DNA of 64,000 nt. It comes from Moringa oleifera. Lineage: Eukaryota; Streptophyta; Magnoliopsida; Brassicales; Moringaceae. Of the stretch, positions 58,301-64,000 are shown one piece after another; position 1 is the stretch's first letter; each line of letters opens with the position of its first letter. The notes below the pieces were generated by a model. The model did not search any database. It saw only the letters and a list, made by a program, of their open reading frames with translations, and had not been told where the DNA came from. The translations under genes were made by a program, and so were the position numbers. The DNA lies in assembly GCA_021397835.1 (NCBI GenBank), contig JAJFZO010000049.1, forward strand, positions 377,001-441,000, read 5' to 3'.

Positions 58301-61300
58301 TTATTTCATTGCTTGTTTCATTCATAAATCATTTACATTCCTTCTTAAGCATGTCTGCCAGCATATTTACTTATTCAGTGCAGGTATCCGTGTTCAGAGT
58401 CTTAAAGAAGGTCAAATCACAATGGACATTGATTTTCGATGGGGTGGTGATCCAAGCATCATTTTAGGTGTTGAAGCAGCACTTGTAGCTTCAATACCCA
58501 TTCAGGTTAGCGAATCGACAATGCTTAAGAATTTCTTTTCTGTCCAAAATTAATCAATGTCCGTTTGTTAGTTTTTCTACTTTGCAATTTTGATTGTTCA
58601 GAGATAAACTGATTTTGTTATTACTTTCTTGGTGTATGGTGCAGTTGAAGAATCTTCAAGTTTTCACTGTTATTCGTGTTATCTTCCAACTTGCTGAAGA
58701 TATACCTTGTATTTCTGCTGTTGTTGTTGCACTACTTTCTGAGGTACAACTGTGTAGACCTCCGCATTGCTTCAAAAACACAGGGTTGATTCAATTTTGA
58801 CATGAAAAGAGGGGGAAAAATATAGTCACATGCAATTAGATGTGGAAACAAAGGAAACAAATGTGTCCTTTTGCGTTCAACCAATCTTTTCTTTTCCTAC
58901 CTATGATCTGGATAAAAAGTTTGAAGGACATAGGTTTGGAAAATTGAGGTTTCTCTTTGGCAGCATAACAATGATATTTAATCCCATCAATGAAGGAGCT
59001 ACTTTAAATATATGTATATGTATGTATGTGTTTATGCATGCATGCATGCATGCTTGTATGTATGTATATAAATTATATGTCATATTATATCATCAGTCAT
59101 AATTGATCTTGAAATGACTAATGCTTTTGTAAACTCAATCAGCCAAAGCCCAGAATTGATTACACTCTAAAGGCTGTAGGTGGAAGCTTGACAGCTATTC
59201 CTGGAATATCCGATATGATAGATGTAAGTTCTGTTCTTGGTATGTTAACTGATTTTTTTCTGTTCATTTCCTTTTTGATTTGAAATTGGTCCTGAAAGTT
59301 ATTATTTTGCTTTCTCATCCCATTTGTAGGATATCGTTAATTCAATTGTCACCGATATGCTCCAGTGGCCTCATAGGATTGTCATTCCAATTGGTGGTGT
59401 ACCTGTTGATACTAGGTAATTCTGACACTTTTGGTTCTCATTTTATGTTGCAGTGAGTTGTTTCTTTGTATACTGCATTAAACTGCAATGATATGAAAAT
59501 ATCTGCACATTTTATTCCCAAATGCATGTTATTCCTGATAAAAAGAAAGAAAAAAAGTTCCCAAATGCTTTATTTGGTTAAATATGATTGAAATTTGATG
59601 TATACATCTATGTTCTCATTATGGTAGAATTTTTGAATACATGCACAACTGAAGATCTCCAGTTTAAGGTTATTTCCAAGAATTAACTTCAGAGATAACT
59701 GGAGAAGAGTGAAGAACTCTATGAAGTCTTGATTGATATAACACCTTTTCATCCCCCATTTTGTAATGCAGTGAACTAGAGCTTAAGCCACAGGGAAAGC
59801 TTACAGTGACGGTTGTGAAAGCAAATGACTTGAAGAACATGGAAATGATTGGAAAGTCCGATCCTTATGTGGTTGTGTATATTCGACCATTATTCAAGAT
59901 TAAAACGAATGTTGTGGAAAACAACCTCAATCCGGTCTGGAATCAGACATTTGAGTTGATTGTGGAGGACAAGGAGACTCAGTCACTCGTTATCGAGGTT
60001 CTGAACTGCTTACGCTCTTACTCTCTTGGCATGCAATGCCATTTCACCTTTTTGCAATTGTGGTGCTTGTGTAATGAACTTGTTATTGCTGAAATGTTTA
60101 CCTTCTGATACATTGCCTGTACTATTTGTTTGTTTCTCTTAAATTTGCTCAATGTTTTGGCAATTATAGTTAATATATGGTTTTGAGACAACACGTCTCT
60201 CTACTGCAGAAACACTGTTGAAAAGTTTGCCATAACCTACAGAATTTTTACTTTGTTTCTTTCTCTCTTTTTTTGCCCCTTTTTCTGGGTTGGTTGGGTG
60301 CAAAAAACACATGAGCATCTTTTGGAGGCTGAACACAAATTTAGTTGAGGAATTCAGGTTTTACCTATGCAATTGAGTTTGTTAAGCTTAGTCCAAAACT
60401 GCAAGCTCATGTATTGGTTTGGTTAGCTGGCTTTCTCTAGGCATGCATCTTGATTTGTCTAGATAACGATGTTTGTGTTTCTGAGTTAGCTTTTTCCCCA
60501 TCGTTGACCATTTATCTCTACATGCCTCTACAGCTGCCAAGTGCCAAGTTTGAAGCAGATATTGTTCTCTCCTTTAATGTTTCATCTATCCATTCTTCTT
60601 GTTTTGTAAGTACTGTTCATGAACTTTTTGAATAGGTTTTTGATAAGGACATTGGTCAAGACAAGAGACTGGGAATAGCAAAATTGCCTCTCATTGAGCT
60701 GGAAGCTGAGACTTCAAAGGATATTGAGTTGAGACTGTTATCCTCACTTGATACGCTGAAAATAAAAGATAAGAAAGACAGAGGAACTTGTACGATTGAG
60801 GTAGATGCTTTTCTTTTTTCACCAAAAACAAAAAAAAAAAGAAGAGAGACCGTTGTTTAAAATATTATACTTTTTCTATTGCAGTTTTATTCCTAATGGA
60901 ATCTTTTTATAATCTTTTAAAGTGCTAATATTTGTCATCGTGACTTTTTTTGATATCTTTTGCATGTTAGAGAAGGCTTGCCATATAAATTTATTCTTCA
61001 TTTCCAAATCTCTTCTTCCTTTTTTTTTTTTTTCACTGTCTTGTAATGCTTTGTGTGAAAAAGTTATCTTTTTATTGATCATGCACCATATTGGCCATTG
61101 ATTAAATTTGTAATTGTTTTGTACTCGCAGGTATTTTATCATGAATTTAACAAGGAGGAGCAGTTGGCTGCTCTAGAAGAAGAGAAGAGGATCTTAGAGG
61201 AAAGAAAGAAACTGAAAGAGGCAGGAGTTATAGGAAGCACTATGGATGCCCTTGATGGAGCTGTTGGCATGGTGGGAAGTGGCATTGGTGCTGGTGTTGG

Positions 61301-61520
61301 GCTTGTTGGAACTGGGATTGGTGCAGGAGTTGGGCTTGTTGGAACTGGCATTAATTCTGGGGTGGGTATCATGGGGAGTGGCCTCGGAGCTGTTGGTAGT
61401 GGCCTGAGCAAAGCAGGCAAGTTCATGGGCCGGACCATCACGGGTCATTCCAGTAAGAGGAGTGGCTCTTCAACTCCAGTGAATACTATCCAGGAAAATG
61501 GTGGGGCGAAGCCGGTGTAG
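55327..61520 (+). CDS. NTMC2T4: SMP- and C2-domain lipid-transfer protein, plant synaptotagmin-like (515 aa)
   Basis: Eleven exons with GT-AG borders join in phase: 55327-55431, 56511-56612, 57084-57134, 57560-57680, 58384-58505, 58645-58743, 59143-59223, 59330-59415, 59772-59997, 60636-60800, 61131-61520. An N-terminal membrane anchor (about residues 3-22) is followed by an SMP lipid-binding domain (about 66-250; WLNKQLSKLWPFVADAA, YRPPGITSLKFSKLSLGNVA, RWGGDPSIILGV). One C2 domain follows (about 262-375; GKSDPYVVV, LNPVWNQTFEL, VFDKDIGQDKRLG). Most C2 Asp ligands are kept, but the first is Glu (NMEMIGKSDPY). A charged coiled coil (LAALEEEKRILEERKKLKEA) and a Gly-rich tail end the protein. 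It matches the NTMC2T4/CLB1 (SYT7) type rather than SYT1 or SYT5, which have two C2 domains. The family tethers ER to plasma membrane. Confidence 0.9.
59007..59075. repeat. (TATG)n/(CATG)n microsatellite
   Basis: TATG units, a run of CATG units (59037-59052) and again TATG units, in intron 6 of the SMP-C2 gene. The CATG part is self-complementary. Confidence 0.85.
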
Positions 61521-63577
61521 CTCTGCTTAATTATGTGAATTCTGCTTTCGATTACAGTCCATTGTGGTTAAATGGAAATCAATCCCTGGAATTTTTTGCT
61601 ATCAACACTATTCTGAGTCACTGACTCTGTTCTTTCCTCTTGTTGGCATAAATATTGGCAATTCTCTTAATTTCAGCTCGTGTCATCCTGCATTCATTCT
61701 TGTGGTTTTTCATAACTTTGTTTATGGTACACCTTTAATTCTTGTGCAAAGTTGTTACCGGTTTTCGCTCGTTTTCCTTTTTTTTTTTTTGGGGGGGGGG
61801 GGGGGGGGGTGGGTTTACAAAGTCTTTGCTTGTTTCAATGCTGCATCTTCCAAATTTGCGAAGCCTGGTTTTACTATTGACATATTTTGTTCCCCCCACT
61901 TTTTTTTTTTTTGATATTATAAACAATATATATTCAACTTCAGAACCTTGACATAGAAACACTTTGGTCTGCTTTTTCTCCTATCCTATTCTCCGGTGAT
62001 AAGATGGTTTGCTTTTCCTTACTAATACAAAACATGACTTTTGCTCTGCTCCTACACCTGCCATAAACTCGAACCGTAAAAGGCGGGTGCTCTTTTAACG
62101 TTTAGTTCTGTTCTTTTTTTTTTTATTTTAAATACCACCAACCATAATTGCATATATGGGTATTTTGGCTACAAGCAGCCAGAGCTCTCACAATCTCGCC
62201 AATAAACCGAATCACTGCACATGCTCGGAACATATGGTCTACTGACTGGCGCCTGTCATCACCAGCGGTCTTTGCACGCCACCCATAACTTCATTACTCT
62301 TGATCTGCTTCACACTGTACACTAGAAATGCTTCATATCGTCTCAAATCTTGCAGGGAATATTATCATGTTCAAAATTAATACTTGTTTCAGTATCGTCC
62401 ATTATATCTCTGTCCTCTTGGTCTTGTTAAGTGTAAGACCAGAATTGTTTAACGGAAGAAGACGTATTATTTATCATGAAAGACCATCATGAGACACAAC
62501 GATATTGGAAATATCATTCACGGGTCAGCCCCCGACAATCGTGGGTTTTAAGACACCGATAATTCATATTCTTATTATTACTCCTTTCTGCACACACATA
62601 GAAAAAGAGAGAGTAAAGTGGGACTCAGGTGATCTCATTCACTATTCTCTTGTTTTATTCTCTGTCCTCGTCCTCAGTTGCTCTCCTGCCCTATATCGCC
62701 TCTCCTTTGTAGAGTTGGATTCCTTTTACGATGTTCCTCGAAGTCAAAACTTCTCCTTCCTCAATTACTAACATATCCTTAGCACTTCATGCTCATTCTT
62801 TTCTGGTGGGGACAAAATGTCGGGGGTACTCTCGTCTTTTCAGAGTGGAGAAAAGCGTAGCAGAGAAACAGTATGCAATTGGTCAAACACTTCACCAGCA
62901 CAACCTGAACGCTGACTTCTCCCTTCTAAAGGCTAAATAAGACTGACTTTTTTTTTTCTTTTGCTAGCGTGGGCACTGCCTTTTAACTTATAACAATAAA
63001 TAAAAAATTAAAATTACAATTAAAAAAAACTATTACTAGGGTTTTGAAAATGCAAAAGATAACAAACAGAACAAAACAAAAACTGCCAGGCACTGTATCT
63101 CACGCTACCCAGTGGAGCGTTGCCGCACATCCCCAGTTCACTGTCCTGAAATATGAAAAATCTTCACTCTGCCACCTCATCACGCGCCAAAAGCAGCGGG
63201 TTCCCACGTTCTTCATCTACAAAACAACAAGGCTCACCAACTGGACAGTCTTTACTAAATGGCAATTAATATAAAATCGTCTCTCACATGGTAACAGTCT
63301 TTGAGAACCAGAATTTTCCGAACCCCAAACAACTACGTAGACATATCAGTAAAACCCCAAGCTCTCCTCGGTCCTCCCTTCTCTTATCCTAACAAATAGG
63401 GAAGGAAGGAAGAAGACAGTGGACGCTAAAGGCTCAATGCACCACAGAGAGCATAAACAGGGAGCAAAAGGAAAAGGCAACAGTGCAAAGCTCAGTCTTC
63501 TGCAGAAAGTTGGTGACCTTCTCTCTAGGGGAATGAACTCCTAAGGTATCGCCTCTACTTTCTTTCAATTGACGACG
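61521..63577. other. Spacer between the SMP-C2 gene and the receptor-like kinase gene
   Basis: Holds the 3' region of the SMP-C2 gene on the left. On the right it holds the promoter and leader of the kinase gene, pyrimidine/GA-rich from about 63360. Open frames at 62505-62940 and 63044-63274 show no family resemblance or coding signature. No mobile element was recognised beyond the homopolymer junction. Confidence 0.4.
61778..61813. repeat. T13-G19 homopolymer junction
   Basis: A run of 13 T (61778-61790) directly followed by 19 G (61791-61809), then T and GGG, in the 3' flank of the SMP-C2 gene. Confidence 0.92.
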
Positions 63578-64000
63578 ATGCCGTCACACCCTGCGCCACC
63601 ACCGGTGGCGCCATCACTGACTCATCACCACCATCACCGCCACCACCACTTCCACCTCCTCCCGCCACTTCTTGCTGGAACCCTAACTCTAACACTAGCT
63701 CTACTGATGCTATTCATTATCCTGCTATACCGTAAGCTCTCCCGCAAGCGCACCGCCCCATCGGACCTCGTTGTCAAGTCCCCTAACCATCACCACTGCC
63801 AGAGGTTCTCGTACTCTGTCATCCGTCGCGCTACCAACTCCTTCTCTGCCTCCAATCGTCTCGGCCACGGCGGATTCGGCTCCGTCTACAAAGCCGTACT
63901 TCCTTCTTCCCAGTGCCTCGCCGTCAAGGTCATGGACTCCTCCTCCGGCTCCCTCCAGGGAGAACGTGAGTTCCACAACGAGCTCTCCCTCTCCTCCTCC
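63578..64000 (+). CDS. Receptor-like Ser/Thr kinase, N-terminal part (At2g45590 type), cut by right edge
   Basis: An open frame of 141 codons runs off the window. After MPSHPAPPPVAPSLT there is a His-rich run (residues 16-26, ten His in eleven), a membrane segment (about 31-51, LLAGTLTLTLALLMLFIILL), a basic stop-transfer (RKLSRKR) and the juxtamembrane motif RFSYSVIRRATNSFSASNRL. The kinase glycine loop LGHGGFGSVYK (95-105) and the ATP-binding Lys (LAVKVM, residue 117) follow. There is no large extracellular domain, as in the small At2g45590-type group, whose members are usually intronless and about 650-700 residues long. The catalytic loop and activation segment lie outside the window. Codon use is markedly GC-rich in third positions compared with neighbouring genes. 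Confidence 0.88.
   Translation, partial: MPSHPAPPPVAPSLTHHHHHRHHHFHLLPPLLAGTLTLTLALLMLFIILLYRKLSRKRTAPSDLVVKSPNHHHCQRFSYSVIRRATNSFSASNRLGHGGFGSVYKAVLPSSQCLAVKVMDSSSGSLQGEREFHNELSLSSS

Noticed and set aside
61139..61448. Pro/Thr-rich minus-strand open frames resembling a cell-wall protein
   Set aside because: They are the reverse complement of the Gly-rich tail of the SMP-C2 protein.
62505..63274. Open frames in the spacer before the kinase gene as small genes
   Set aside because: No start context, family similarity or splice partners; composition is like the surrounding non-coding DNA.
63725..63976. An 83-codon minus-strand open frame
   Set aside because: It is the shadow of the GC-rich kinase coding sequence on the + strand.

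Overview
The window is nuclear DNA of a core eudicot plant. The evidence is split genes with GT-AG introns, AT-rich intergenic DNA, plant-specific protein families (plant BEACH protein, CYP76-type P450, early-nodulin-like phytocyanin, plant SMP-C2 protein, plant receptor-like kinase) and plant LINE retrotransposons. The species cannot be named from the sequence. Splice sites were assigned by eye, from GT/AG consensus, continuous reading frame and remembered family sequences.

Layout, left to right. (1) 804-6735, minus: a small basic coiled-coil protein gene whose last part lies beyond the left edge; its 5.4-kb intron holds a LINE remnant and a 32-G run. (2) 8074-43854, minus: a giant BEACH-domain gene (BCHC type), resolved here into 31 coding exons that all join in phase to give 2,988 residues. 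Its introns hold at least five LINE pieces, a possible solo LTR, a 76-bp duplication beside a splice acceptor and an alternating purine-pyrimidine tract. (3) 46270-53345: a tandem duplication. The left unit carries an intact two-exon CYP76-like P450; the right unit carries a decayed copy whose first 205 codons are missing, with AT-rich DNA in their place. (4) 53502-54313, plus: a GPI-anchored early-nodulin-like phytocyanin. (5) 55327-61520, plus: an 11-exon SMP-C2 lipid-transfer protein (NTMC2T4/CLB1 type). (6) 63578 to the right edge, plus: the start of a receptor-like kinase gene.

The genes do not form a pathway. Their order resembles two Arabidopsis segments as I remember them: At2g45520-At2g45590 (coiled-coil protein, BCHC1, CYP76C cluster, receptor-like kinase) and At3g60920-At3g61050 (BCHC2, CYP76C7, NTMC2T4). 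The window therefore looks like the unreduced ancestral arrangement. I found no evidence of an undescribed molecular system. The most notable items are the P450 duplication and decay, the LINE-loaded 11.6-kb intron that splits the PH-BEACH domain, a LINE with its target-site duplication still visible, two long poly-G runs, and a degenerate 17/34-bp repeat at the left edge.
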